The notes under the pieces are model-generated. The model worked only from the letters and a program-made list of their open reading frames with translations. It was not told the origin of the DNA and searched no databases. The translations under genes and the position numbers were made by a program. DNA of 64,000 bases from CAVROP01 sp050008495 (GTDB taxonomy: Bacteria; Acidobacteriota; Terriglobia; UBA7540): NCBI GenBank assembly GCA_050008495.1, contig JBEKMN010000010.1:1-64000 (forward strand), written 5' to 3'. Of the stretch, positions 1 to 6,901 are shown piece by piece (position 1 is the stretch's first letter; every line of letters begins with the position of its first letter).

Positions 1-1556
1 TGGCGCTCATCACCTTCATCCTGCTGGGTGTGAAGGACCCGATGATTCAGGTGCAATTGCTGGTGTGGATCTTCGTGATCCGCGTCATCATGCTGGTGGC
101 TGCTGCCGCGGCCTACTTCATTAACGGCGCCATCACCAAGGCCCGGTTCGGGAATGCGACGAAGTTTAACTTCGAGACGCCGCTGACGACGCTGGTTTGG
201 ATTACCTCCCTGGTTTCGATCGGGCTGACCTACGTCGCCTCTTACCTGATCATTCCCAGCATGGGCGGCGATGCCTCGATGTGGTGGAAACTCTCGACGA
301 TCGTCTCCTGCGGCACGCTGGCCGGCGCCCTCATCCCGGAGTTAGTGAAAGTGTTCACTTCCACCGAGTCGAGGCACGTCAAAGAGGTGGTGGCCTCGGC
401 AAGGGAAGGCGGCGCATCGCTGGACATCCTCTCGGGCCTTGTAGCCGGTAACTTCTCCGCCTACTATTTGGGGCTGACAATGATGGTGCTCATGGCCATC
501 GGTTCGTGGGTCAGCCTCCAGGGTTTGGGAAACTTCATGCTGGCGGCGCCGGTATTCGCCTTTGGTCTGGTGGCCTTTGGATTTCTGGGCATGGGTCCGG
601 TGACGATCGCGGTGGATTCCTATGGCCCGGTGACCGACAACGCCCAATCGATTTATGAGCTGTCCCTCATCGAGCAGGACCCAACCGTGGTGCAGGAAAT
701 CAAGAAGGATTACAACGTGGACGTGGACTTCGAGCACGCCAAAGAAACGCTGGAAGCCGCTGACGGCGGGGGCAACACGTTCAAGGCCACAGCCAAGCCG
801 GTGCTGATCGGCACGGCGGTGGTCGGCGCTACCACCATGATCTTCTCGATTATCATGGCCCTCACGGACCGCCTCACGGCCAACGTGGACAAGCTCTCGC
901 TGTTGCACGCGCCTTTCGTTCTGGGCTTGGTCTCCGGTGGGGCCATTATTTACTGGTTTACCGGGGCTTCGATCCAGGCGGTCACCACCGGCGCCTACCG
1001 TGCGGTGGAGTTCATCAAAGCGCATATCAGGCTGGAGAGCGCGGAGAAGGCGTCGATTGCCGATAGCAAGAAGGTGGTGGAAATCTGCACGCAGTATGCC
1101 CAGAAAGGCATGTTGAACATCTTCATCGCGGTCTTCTTCGTCACCCTGGCATTCGCTTTCGTCGACCCGTTCTTCTTTATCGGCTACCTGATCTCGATAG
1201 CGATTTTCGGGCTCTATCAGGCTATTTTCATGGCCGACGCGGGCGCAGCGTGGGACAACGCCAAGAAAATTGTCGAAGTCGAGTTAAAGCAAAAGGGCAC
1301 TCCCCTCCACGACGCGACCGTTATCGGCGACACGGTGGGCGATCCGTTCAAAGACACCTCTTCAGTGTCGTTGAACCCCGTCATCAAGTTCACCACCCTG
1401 TTCGGGTTGCTGGCTGTCGAACTGGCAGTGAAACTGACTTCGACCAGCGGCGCGGCTCTCGCGCATGGTCTCGCGGCGGCATTCTTCGTCGTGTCGTATA
1501 TTTTCGTGTATCGGTCGTTCTACGGAATGCGCATTGGCGGGCAGAAAGAGGAATAG
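1..1556 (+). CDS. hppA: Membrane H+-translocating pyrophosphatase, C-terminal part
   Basis: Integral-membrane pyrophosphatase that couples PPi hydrolysis to proton (or sodium) export. The frame is open to the left edge (from base 3), so the N-terminal half with the PPi-binding DVGADLVGK-type motif is outside the window; about 517 residues are visible. Diagnostic segments are present: DSYGPVTDNAQSIYE, GNTFKATAKP, and near the end GDTVGDPFKDTSS, with about ten hydrophobic helices. Family knowledge: the residue after GNT-x decides potassium dependence (GNTTAA dependent, GNTTKA independent); the lysine seen here (GNTFKA) points to the potassium-independent, proton-pumping class. The stop codon TAG is the start of a GTGAATGGTGAA word repeat that also appears at 6217-6252. 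Confidence 0.95.
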   Translation, partial: ALITFILLGVKDPMIQVQLLVWIFVIRVIMLVAAAAAYFINGAITKARFGNATKFNFETPLTTLVWITSLVSIGLTYVASYLIIPSMGGDASMWWKLSTIVSCGTLAGALIPELVKVFTSTESRHVKEVVASAREGGASLDILSGLVAGNFSAYYLGLTMMVLMAIGSWVSLQGLGNFMLAAPVFAFGLVAFGFLGMGPVTIAVDSYGPVTDNAQSIYELSLIEQDPTVVQEIKKDYNVDVDFEHAKETLEAADGGGNTFKATAKPVLIGTAVVGATTMIFSIIMALTDRLTANVDKLSLLHAPFVLGLVSGGAIIYWFTGASIQAVTTGAYRAVEFIKAHIRLESAEKASIADSKKVVEICTQYAQKGMLNIFIAVFFVTLAFAFVDPFFFIGYLISIAIFGLYQAIFMADAGAAWDNAKKIVEVELKQKGTPLHDATVIGDTVGDPFKDTSSVSLNPVIKFTTLFGLLAVELAVKLTSTSGAALAHGLAAAFFVVSYIFVYRSFYGMRIGGQKEE

Positions 1557-1714
1557 TGAATGGTGAAATGACAAATCATCTGAGCCGGCCGGCCCTGGCA
1601 AGCGCGGAGACGGCGACAGCGCAGCCTGTTGCTGACCCCCCGGCCAGAAGAACCGTCGCCACCCACTTCCGAGCATGCGCGTGACCCGGCACCAAAGACA
1701 TAGTGAGAATTTAC

Positions 1715-1742
1715 TTGACAAGCCCTTAGTACGGTTTATACT
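1715..1742 (+). promoter_or_regulatory. Strong sigma-70-type promoter of a short transcript
   Basis: A consensus -35 box TTGACA (1715-1720) lies 16 bases before a near-consensus -10 box TATACT (1737-1742). No open reading frame follows on this strand; a perfect terminator hairpin ends at 1839. The predicted start is near 1749. Confidence 0.7.
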
Positions 1743-1748
1743 GTGTCT

Positions 1749-1840
1749 AGAGCGACTTGAGCTGCCGGACGATCTTGTTACCCGGGCTTGTCGCTTGGGA
1801 TTGAAGCAAAAAGGCCATCCTCACGGGTGGCCTTTTTGCT
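1749..1840 (+). ncRNA. Candidate orphan small RNA of about 90 nt
   Basis: The sequence between the promoter at 1715-1742 and the terminator at 1806-1839 would give an RNA of about 90 nt. It folds into a 5' stem (AGCGAC 1751-1756 with GTCGCT 1790-1795, continued by GAGC with GCTT) and then the terminator stem. No start codon with a ribosome site and no useful ORF is seen. I do not recognise it as 6S, SRP, tmRNA or a known riboswitch. It could instead be a leader whose downstream gene was lost. Existence of the RNA is inferred from promoter plus terminator only. Confidence 0.5.
1806..1839. terminator. Perfect bidirectional rho-independent terminator
   Basis: GCAAAAAGGCCA (1806-1817) and TGGCCTTTTTGC (1828-1839) are perfect complements around a 10-base loop. 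Because the stem starts with A5 and ends with T5, it can terminate transcripts from both sides: the candidate small RNA on the plus strand and the 151-aa gene on the minus strand, whose stop codon lies in the loop. Confidence 0.85.
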
Positions 1841-2276
1841 TTGTAGGTTTAATATTATCACCTTTGGGTACCACGGAAAAGAGTTCTGGAAGAGGGTGCC
1901 GAGCAGAACACTCAAAAACGGCTCGGTCCCTAACCAGGTTTCCGTAACGATCCAGTCTAGGGTTCGGATTTTCTGTTGTGGTCATGCGGGCTCCGACCAG
2001 TACTATTGCAGCACAGTCCATGGCGCTGGAGATTTGGTCAATCACATCTTCAATTGTGTAGCCATCTCCGATTATTCGGCTTTTATAGATATGGCCGCCA
2101 ACAAAAACCACCTCTTCTTCAATTGGGCGAAGTCCTTGTTTCAGGCGATATGCATTGATAGTTGCTAATTGAACAGGGGTCAGCGTCCCGATCGGAACGA
2201 TGTGGACCTTATTCTTGTTCCTAATCCGGCCTAGATTTGTACGTATAACATCCCGTGCATTCTCGTAAAGTGGCAC
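1821..2276 (-). CDS. Conserved hypothetical protein, 151 aa
   Basis: Unrecognised soluble protein with no signal peptide or membrane segment. It looks like a real gene: an uninterrupted acidic/basic-balanced sequence with a compact middle part (IGTLTPVQLATINAYR, VVFVGGHIYKSRI, GYTIEDVIDQI) that resembles a folded alpha/beta domain, then a basic tail. GTG start with a GGAG very close upstream. The stop codon falls in the loop of the shared terminator at 1806-1839, so the gene ends exactly at its own transcription stop. First gene of the A+T-richer islet (1.8-6 kb); transcribed towards hppA. Function unknown. Confidence 0.7.
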   Translation of the reverse strand: MPLYENARDVIRTNLGRIRNKNKVHIVPIGTLTPVQLATINAYRLKQGLRPIEEEVVFVGGHIYKSRIIGDGYTIEDVIDQISSAMDCAAIVLVGARMTTTENPNPRLDRYGNLVRDRAVFECSARHPLPELFSVVPKGDNIKPTKQKGHP

Positions 2277-2435
2277 TCCGATAGCATCCGCACGTAGGAC
2301 TTACTAGTCAAGCACGATCTCACCGGAATTCCGCACGATCAGGTCTGTCCAAGGCCGGTACTATACCACCAAGTCAGCACTTATTCGCCCCGAGCCGGAC
2401 CGGCCCCCTCCCCTTCGTGCTAGGGTCGGCGGCTG

Positions 2436-3065
2436 CTACTCGGTCTTAAATTCAACTCTAAAGTGGCCCTTGACGTTTTTTTCATCCCAAATGCCGTCCC
2501 ATGCGATTTGAATTCGGATGGAAGCAACATCAATCTCTGTTGAGTGGATTTCGAAACATGCGACAAACCGACACTTATGCTCCCATCTTGATTTGAAGGA
2601 GTTTGGCGCGGCAATCGGGTAAAGCCTGACACCTGATTGGCTTAAGGTGCACAGGTCATAGTCGATTGATTTGCCGATTCGCCGCTGCGCCTCAGGATAG
2701 TGTTTTCGGTGTCTCCACGGGAATTCCACATTGCCTACCCACCTGGTTTCAAGTTTATCGTCCGGGCCTGGTTCTTCTATTGCAACCAGATGTAGGCTGA
2801 CATCCGTTGCTGGAGACCACTTGCGACTGTTGGCAACCCGAAGATGAAAGTAATGCGTAATCTCCCCGACCTCTTTTCCATCGGCGTCCTTGCCCTTATA
2901 ACCCGTTGGTTCCCCCTCAGGGTCGGCCAACGTGGCATAAAGGTTCGGGGGCCACAGCCATGCCCTTAACTGAGTCCCAAACAGGGCTAGCAACACTACA
3001 CCCAGTGTTGCTGCCGCTTGAATTGCATGTACGGTTATATACCAGCAAAATTGAGTGTCGCTCAT
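2436..3065 (-). CDS. Hypothetical membrane-anchored protein, 209 aa
   Basis: One N-terminal hydrophobic helix (about residues 12-36, VHAIQAAATLGVVLLALFG) is followed by about 165 residues rich in beta-strand-like, Trp/Tyr-containing segments (THYFHLRVANS, WVGNVEFPWRH, CRFVACFEIH, HFRVEFKTE). I do not recognise the family; the layout suggests a single-pass protein whose beta-sandwich-like domain sits on one side of the membrane. It is transcribed divergently from the zinc-ribbon gene at 3368. The ATG lies 9 bases after a -10 box and has no Shine-Dalgarno sequence, which predicts a leaderless mRNA. Confidence 0.7.
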   Translation of the reverse strand: MSDTQFCWYITVHAIQAAATLGVVLLALFGTQLRAWLWPPNLYATLADPEGEPTGYKGKDADGKEVGEITHYFHLRVANSRKWSPATDVSLHLVAIEEPGPDDKLETRWVGNVEFPWRHRKHYPEAQRRIGKSIDYDLCTLSQSGVRLYPIAAPNSFKSRWEHKCRFVACFEIHSTEIDVASIRIQIAWDGIWDEKNVKGHFRVEFKTE

Positions 3066-3073
3066 GTTTCACG

Positions 3074-3101
3074 ATTATTGCACAGACGACATTGCTGTCA
3101 A
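3074..3101 (-). promoter_or_regulatory. Promoter predicting a leaderless transcript
   Basis: On the minus strand TTGACA (3101-3096) is separated by 16 bases from AATAAT (3079-3074). The ATG of the 209-aa gene begins 9 bases after the -10 box, so the predicted transcription start nearly coincides with the start codon. The 302-base divergent spacer 3066-3367 otherwise shows no further gene. Confidence 0.6.
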
Positions 3102-3329
3102 GCCTGTTAAACGCTGTTAGGCTAGCGTCTTCCCCATTAACACAAATCTGAGAAAGCCGGGCCAGCCGCAAATTCTTGATCTGTGAGGTTCCCTTTTTTC
3201 GTGAAGGTCTTGGACGGCTTGAAGGTCTTCTGCTAATCCCATAATACCCCCGTCACGGTCTGAAATTAGCCGACTTTATAACACGCACACCGCGTCAATG
3301 TCCAGCGGCCCCCTCCAAAATGTTTACGT

Positions 3330-3358
3330 TTAACTTGTTGGGTAATTTCATGTATAAT
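3330..3358 (+). promoter_or_regulatory. Promoter predicting a leaderless transcript
   Basis: TTAACT (3330-3335), 17 bases, then a perfect TATAAT (3353-3358). The ATG at 3368 follows after 9 bases (ACGTCCCAA), the same spacing as in the divergent gene. No Shine-Dalgarno sequence is present. Confidence 0.65.
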
Positions 3359-3367
3359 ACGTCCCAA

Positions 3368-4393
3368 ATGAACTGCCCTCGTTGCAACGCCCCTAGTGTA
3401 GAGGGGAAGAACTATTGCGCCGATTGTGGCACTCCTCTGGATGCGCAGACGAAGCAACTGGAAACTCTCGTTAAGGCTCAGGTTGATGAGATCATCAGAG
3501 AACGATTCAAAGACCAAAACGTTGTAGAAGTTGAGACTTCGCAGGCTATCGTTGAGCGTCTTTCAGGATGGGCAAAACTGTTTGCATTTTTTGTTGGAGT
3601 GCCCATCGGTCTTTGCCTCATTTGGTTGAGCATTGCCGGATTTGAGAAACTCAGCGACTTCAAAAACCTGATTGCCCGCGTTGAAGGGCAGGTGATACCG
3701 AAGATAGAACAGGCAAAGGCTGATTCCGAGCAGGCACAGAAAATAGCAGCAGATGCGAAGACCAAGGCGGAAGGGGCAGAAAAGACAATTGAAGACGTGA
3801 CTACGCAGGTCAAAAAGCAACTTGGGTCTGCCACTGAGATAACGAAGAGCGTGCACGCACTGTCTGAAAGAGTCTCTGACCTTGAAAAGCAAACGTCTAC
3901 CCAAATGAAGGATTCTAGTCGGAGAATTGACGAACGAGTAGCCGAATTAGACCGAAAAATTGATGCCGCCTTTAAAGATATCAGTGAGCAGCAGAGAAAA
4001 CTCACCAGAACAGATGAACTTGTGAAAGCGATGTACTCCAGCAGAACGACTGAGTATTTTGAGACTCAATCCAACGCCTCTAACGTCGTCATCGCCGCAT
4101 TGAAAAACGGGGCATTTGTCTTCATGCTACTGAAGTCCGTTCCGATTCCGGAGAGTGTAGAAGTGAAATGGAGGGTATACAGTCAGCCGCGTGGTGCTTA
4201 CAGAGTTGTCAAGGGGAATGTCCTTTTATTTATCTGGGGTGAATCGCCAGACAACCTGAAGCAGTATCCGCTAGAAATCAGTTATGTGCCTGACCCCACA
4301 CCTACCCTCCCATCGTTCAAATCCCTGTCTATTAAGAATGGCGCACTTTACGGCGATGATACGAAACTCACGGATTTGCCACCCGCACAGTAG
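3368..4393 (+). CDS. Zinc-ribbon, single-TM, coiled-coil hypothetical protein
   Basis: 341 aa from the ATG at 3368. The N-terminus is a rubredoxin-like zinc ribbon (MNCPRCNAP ... CADCG, four cysteines in the first 22 residues), then a linker, a transmembrane helix (about residues 72-95, LFAFFVGVPIGLCLIWLSI), a long coiled coil (about 100-225, rich in heptads of A/I/L with E/K/R), and a beta-rich C-terminal domain. An upstream in-frame ATG at 3320 lies before the promoter, so 3368 is preferred. It begins a four-gene co-directional run (to 5968). Zinc ribbon plus TM is common among bacterial membrane adaptor proteins, but no function can be named. Confidence 0.75.
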   Translation: MNCPRCNAPSVEGKNYCADCGTPLDAQTKQLETLVKAQVDEIIRERFKDQNVVEVETSQAIVERLSGWAKLFAFFVGVPIGLCLIWLSIAGFEKLSDFKNLIARVEGQVIPKIEQAKADSEQAQKIAADAKTKAEGAEKTIEDVTTQVKKQLGSATEITKSVHALSERVSDLEKQTSTQMKDSSRRIDERVAELDRKIDAAFKDISEQQRKLTRTDELVKAMYSSRTTEYFETQSNASNVVIAALKNGAFVFMLLKSVPIPESVEVKWRVYSQPRGAYRVVKGNVLLFIWGESPDNLKQYPLEISYVPDPTPTLPSFKSLSIKNGALYGDDTKLTDLPPAQ

Positions 4394-4478
4394 TCGCGAC
4401 GGGCCGGGGCGCAATCTACACGCAACTCGGCACACAGCAACCCGTTCCCCCGGCGACTTTGAAACCGAGTGAGAAGAA

Positions 4479-5036
4479 ATGAACTGGCATTCTCTTCTTG
4501 GGGCAGCCATGAGCTATTTGCCCCTGATCAACACCATCGTCACGGTGCTTGGTGTCATATTCCTCGGTATCTATGCCTTTGCCACAAGGGGAATCCGAAT
4601 TGCAGCCCAGGACCAAACGGAGGGCCAACATAAGCCATGCTTGACTCTTTGCGCGAGAGGTCGAGATTACATCAACGCTGTAATTGAACCGGGTCATGTA
4701 GTCGGAGCAATGGTACTCGCCGATCAAAATGGGAGCCTTTCTCTCCAAAACCTGGGCAATGGATTAGCCCTCAATATTCAGTACGAAGTTATCCAGCTTG
4801 AGCCAAGTAATGATCGGTTTGATGTAACTCGCGGCAGTTATCTTCAGCATCTCCCCTCCGGAGAGAGCTTTCCAATTCCTGTTGTCGAACCAAGATTGAG
4901 GGGAAGAAGATGTGAATTTAATGCCAAATACCAAAGCTTGGGTGGGCGTAGGTATGTATCACGCATTCGGGTAGACGATGCCGTAATCACGAAAATCGTT
5001 TTCGCCGAAATAAAACGCCCCTGGTATCGCTGGTAG
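4479..5036 (+). CDS. Hypothetical single-TM protein, 185 aa
   Basis: A hydrophobic helix near the N-terminus (about residues 12-36, YLPLINTIVTVLGVIFLGIY) is followed by a roughly 145-residue soluble domain with several beta-like stretches (GSLSLQNLGNGLALNIQYEV, KIVFAEIKRPWYRW). The topology repeats that of the 209-aa protein at 2436, so both may be small membrane-anchored beta-sandwich proteins. It lies 85 bases after the zinc-ribbon gene and 44 bases before the next one. A purine-rich GTGAGAAG precedes the ATG. Family not recognised. Confidence 0.7.
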   Translation: MNWHSLLGAAMSYLPLINTIVTVLGVIFLGIYAFATRGIRIAAQDQTEGQHKPCLTLCARGRDYINAVIEPGHVVGAMVLADQNGSLSLQNLGNGLALNIQYEVIQLEPSNDRFDVTRGSYLQHLPSGESFPIPVVEPRLRGRRCEFNAKYQSLGGRRYVSRIRVDDAVITKIVFAEIKRPWYRW

Positions 5037-5080
5037 CCGTATCTCCGTCCGGCCAGCCGGAATAAGGGGCGCAAAGACCC

Positions 5081-5521
5081 ATGGAACCTGTCACAACCGT
5101 CGCAACAGCTTGGACCATCGCGAAGACTGCGGGCGAGATTTCGAAGAAACTTTACGAGTTCGGGAAGGGTCTGAAAGATCGTGAAGCGAAGAACCAGATT
5201 GACGAGATACTCGACAAAGTTCGCGAACTGAAGCAATCGGCTTCGGAACTCGAAGACCAAAACCGTGAACTCAAGGAGAAACTTCGGTTCAGGTCGGAAG
5301 ATTTTGAGTTCAAGAACCCGTTCTGGTTTGAAAAGTCGCATCCTGACCGTGCGCTATGCCCGAAATGTTTTGTAGATGAGTTAGTCGCGCCTGTGAGTGA
5401 ACCGATTGGCAGTACTTCTGGAACCTATCGTCGGTGCTTTCACTGTGGAGAAGCAATTTGGGAAAAGCGTTTCGCATCAAGCGGCGTTTTAATTGGCGGC
5501 ACTCCTGCTCAATGGCCTTGA
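5081..5521 (+). CDS. Hypothetical coiled-coil plus zinc-ribbon protein, 146 aa
   Basis: The first 75 residues form an amphipathic and coiled-coil region (KNQIDEILDKVRELKQSASE...). The C-terminal half carries a CPKC ... CFHC pair of cysteine knuckles, a treble-clef or zinc-ribbon signature. No membrane segment or signal peptide. Cytosolic, possibly a nucleic-acid or protein adaptor; the function is not known. AGGGG lies 12 bases before the ATG. It is the second zinc-ribbon protein in the same presumed operon. Confidence 0.7.
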   Translation: MEPVTTVATAWTIAKTAGEISKKLYEFGKGLKDREAKNQIDEILDKVRELKQSASELEDQNRELKEKLRFRSEDFEFKNPFWFEKSHPDRALCPKCFVDELVAPVSEPIGSTSGTYRRCFHCGEAIWEKRFASSGVLIGGTPAQWP

Positions 5522-5557
5522 CCCCCAAGCCGCCCCCGCCTGCCTCGGAGCACAATC

Positions 5558-5968
5558 ATGGGGAATACCAATCATGACGTAGAAAGCATCAGGTCTATGC
5601 TTACCTTTGTGGGTGGCGTCTTGTCGTTCTGCGCGGTGGTGATCGGCATTATCAACACAAAGCTCAAAAAGGCGAGGACCACAGCGGCAAAGGAGAGGGT
5701 CATTTCTCAAGTCTTCGGCGTCGCCTCGGTTGGCTTTCCATTTATGGGTATTGTCCTCGGTTGGGGATTTGGAATAACGGTTGCCCTTGTTTGGGGTTTC
5801 TGCTTGGGCACCGTTTTTGTTTCGTTGGGTTATTTATGGACAACGGCGGCCATAAGACGCGGGGAAACACTCCTTCTGGTGGTGTCTTGGTGTGGGGCGA
5901 TTTTGATGCTCATATTTGACTTGCTTCGCGGGATGCTTGAAAGCATTGACAAATTGATAGCGCGGTGA
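5558..5968 (+). CDS. Hypothetical multi-pass membrane protein, 136 aa
   Basis: Four hydrophobic segments are visible (about residues 14-32, 54-73, 76-96 and 104-122), joined by short charged loops (NTKLKKARTTAAKER). The N-terminus lacks a cleavable signal. GGAG precedes the ATG by 9 bases. It is the last gene of the run beginning at 3368, with a 36-base gap to the previous gene, which supports one operon. The 284 bases downstream hold no gene; they include an A+T-rich TAAATA/TATTTA dyad and the word repeat at 6217. Confidence 0.65.
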   Translation: MGNTNHDVESIRSMLTFVGGVLSFCAVVIGIINTKLKKARTTAAKERVISQVFGVASVGFPFMGIVLGWGFGITVALVWGFCLGTVFVSLGYLWTTAAIRRGETLLLVVSWCGAILMLIFDLLRGMLESIDKLIAR

Positions 5969-6216
5969 GCCCTGGTGCGCTGCTCACTTTGCCGAACAGC
6001 CGGGTTCGCCCTGGTCCTGCCCCCTAATCTGCCTCACCAAACAACACATCGCATCCAGATCACACACCGTTGATTTATCTGTCGATTGAAACCCCATGGC
6101 CCATGCCATCAAAGCTGACATGTTCGCTACGTGTTCTTAAAGTTGATTGGTGGTTGTTGTTTGCAGTCTCAGAAGTGCCATAAATACAATATTTATAAGG
6201 GCCAAGGGTTCCAAGG

Positions 6217-6252
6217 GGTGAATAGTGAATTCACCATTCACTATTCACCATT
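6217..6252. repeat. Word-repeat palindrome (GTGAATAGTGAATG type)
   Basis: GGTGAATAGTGAATTCACC is followed by the same word inverted (ATTCACTATTCACC). It abuts the stop codon of the minus-strand gene at 6253 (TAA then AATGGTGAATAG). The same word directly follows the hppA stop codon at 1554-1577. Confidence 0.75.
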
Positions 6253-6672
6253 TTAGAACCCTCGCGCCGTGCTCTTGATCTTCCGGGCCAGTTTTTCGAT
6301 CTTGTCCGCTTTATCGACAATGCCCAGCGAGAGGACATTCTCGTTGGACTTGTCGAGCTGGTCCTGGAGGTTCTTGGCAAGGTCTGCCAGCTCCTTGGCA
6401 TCGCGCTTCATCCTATCAAAATTAGCCTTCAGCATTTCACGCCTCTGCTTATCCGAGAGCGGGATCTGTGGGGATTCCAGGTTGGGCTGCAGGCCCTGAA
6501 CTGCTTCGGATGAAGTCGAGCCGGCGGGTGAAGTCCTTGCCTGGAGGGGGCTTGCCAGCGCAGTCGCAGAAACTCCGCGAGGAGCGTCCAGCCAGGGTAC
6601 GGAAAAGCTCACAAAAAGTGAGAGCAGAACAATGGTTCGGGTAAAAGTTGACCTCGAGAAGAGAAGCTCCAT
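6253..6672 (-). CDS. Secreted coiled-coil protein, 139 aa
   Basis: An N-terminal signal sequence (TIVLLSLFVSFSVPW, residues about 13-30) is followed by a low-complexity linker and an alpha-helical C-terminus (about 75-139, LKANFDRMKRDAKELADLAK and SNENVLSLGIVDKADKIEKL) with regular heptads. I have the impression that this C-terminal helix pair is common in Acidobacteriota exported proteins of unknown function. Probably periplasmic. The coding region stops inside a word repeat. No operon partner: the ABC cluster starts 229 bases away and is co-directional. Confidence 0.75.
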   Translation of the reverse strand: MELLFSRSTFTRTIVLLSLFVSFSVPWLDAPRGVSATALASPLQARTSPAGSTSSEAVQGLQPNLESPQIPLSDKQRREMLKANFDRMKRDAKELADLAKNLQDQLDKSNENVLSLGIVDKADKIEKLARKIKSTARGF

Positions 6673-6901
6673 GCTGGTTTCCTTTCGAGCGGTCTATCTT
6701 CCTTTGCGACTGGGCGCTTGACTTTTACATTTCATAATACCTTTTCAAGCTATGGCTACAGTCTCCTCTCGTTAGCGGCTCCGCCGCAAATGCACATCGA
6801 ACAAGAAGAACAAACACGACGCAGTCTCCCAAGGCCGAGGACCATTCGTTCAAGGCGAGCGCCACCCGAAAGGGTAAAGAATTGACGCTGTTCCGCGAAG
6901 C

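Noticed and set aside
1821..5968. Integron cassette array
   Set aside because: The compact unrelated small genes suggested it, but no attC-like sites with inverse RYYYAAC/GTTRRRY ends are seen, gene directions alternate, and there is no integrase.
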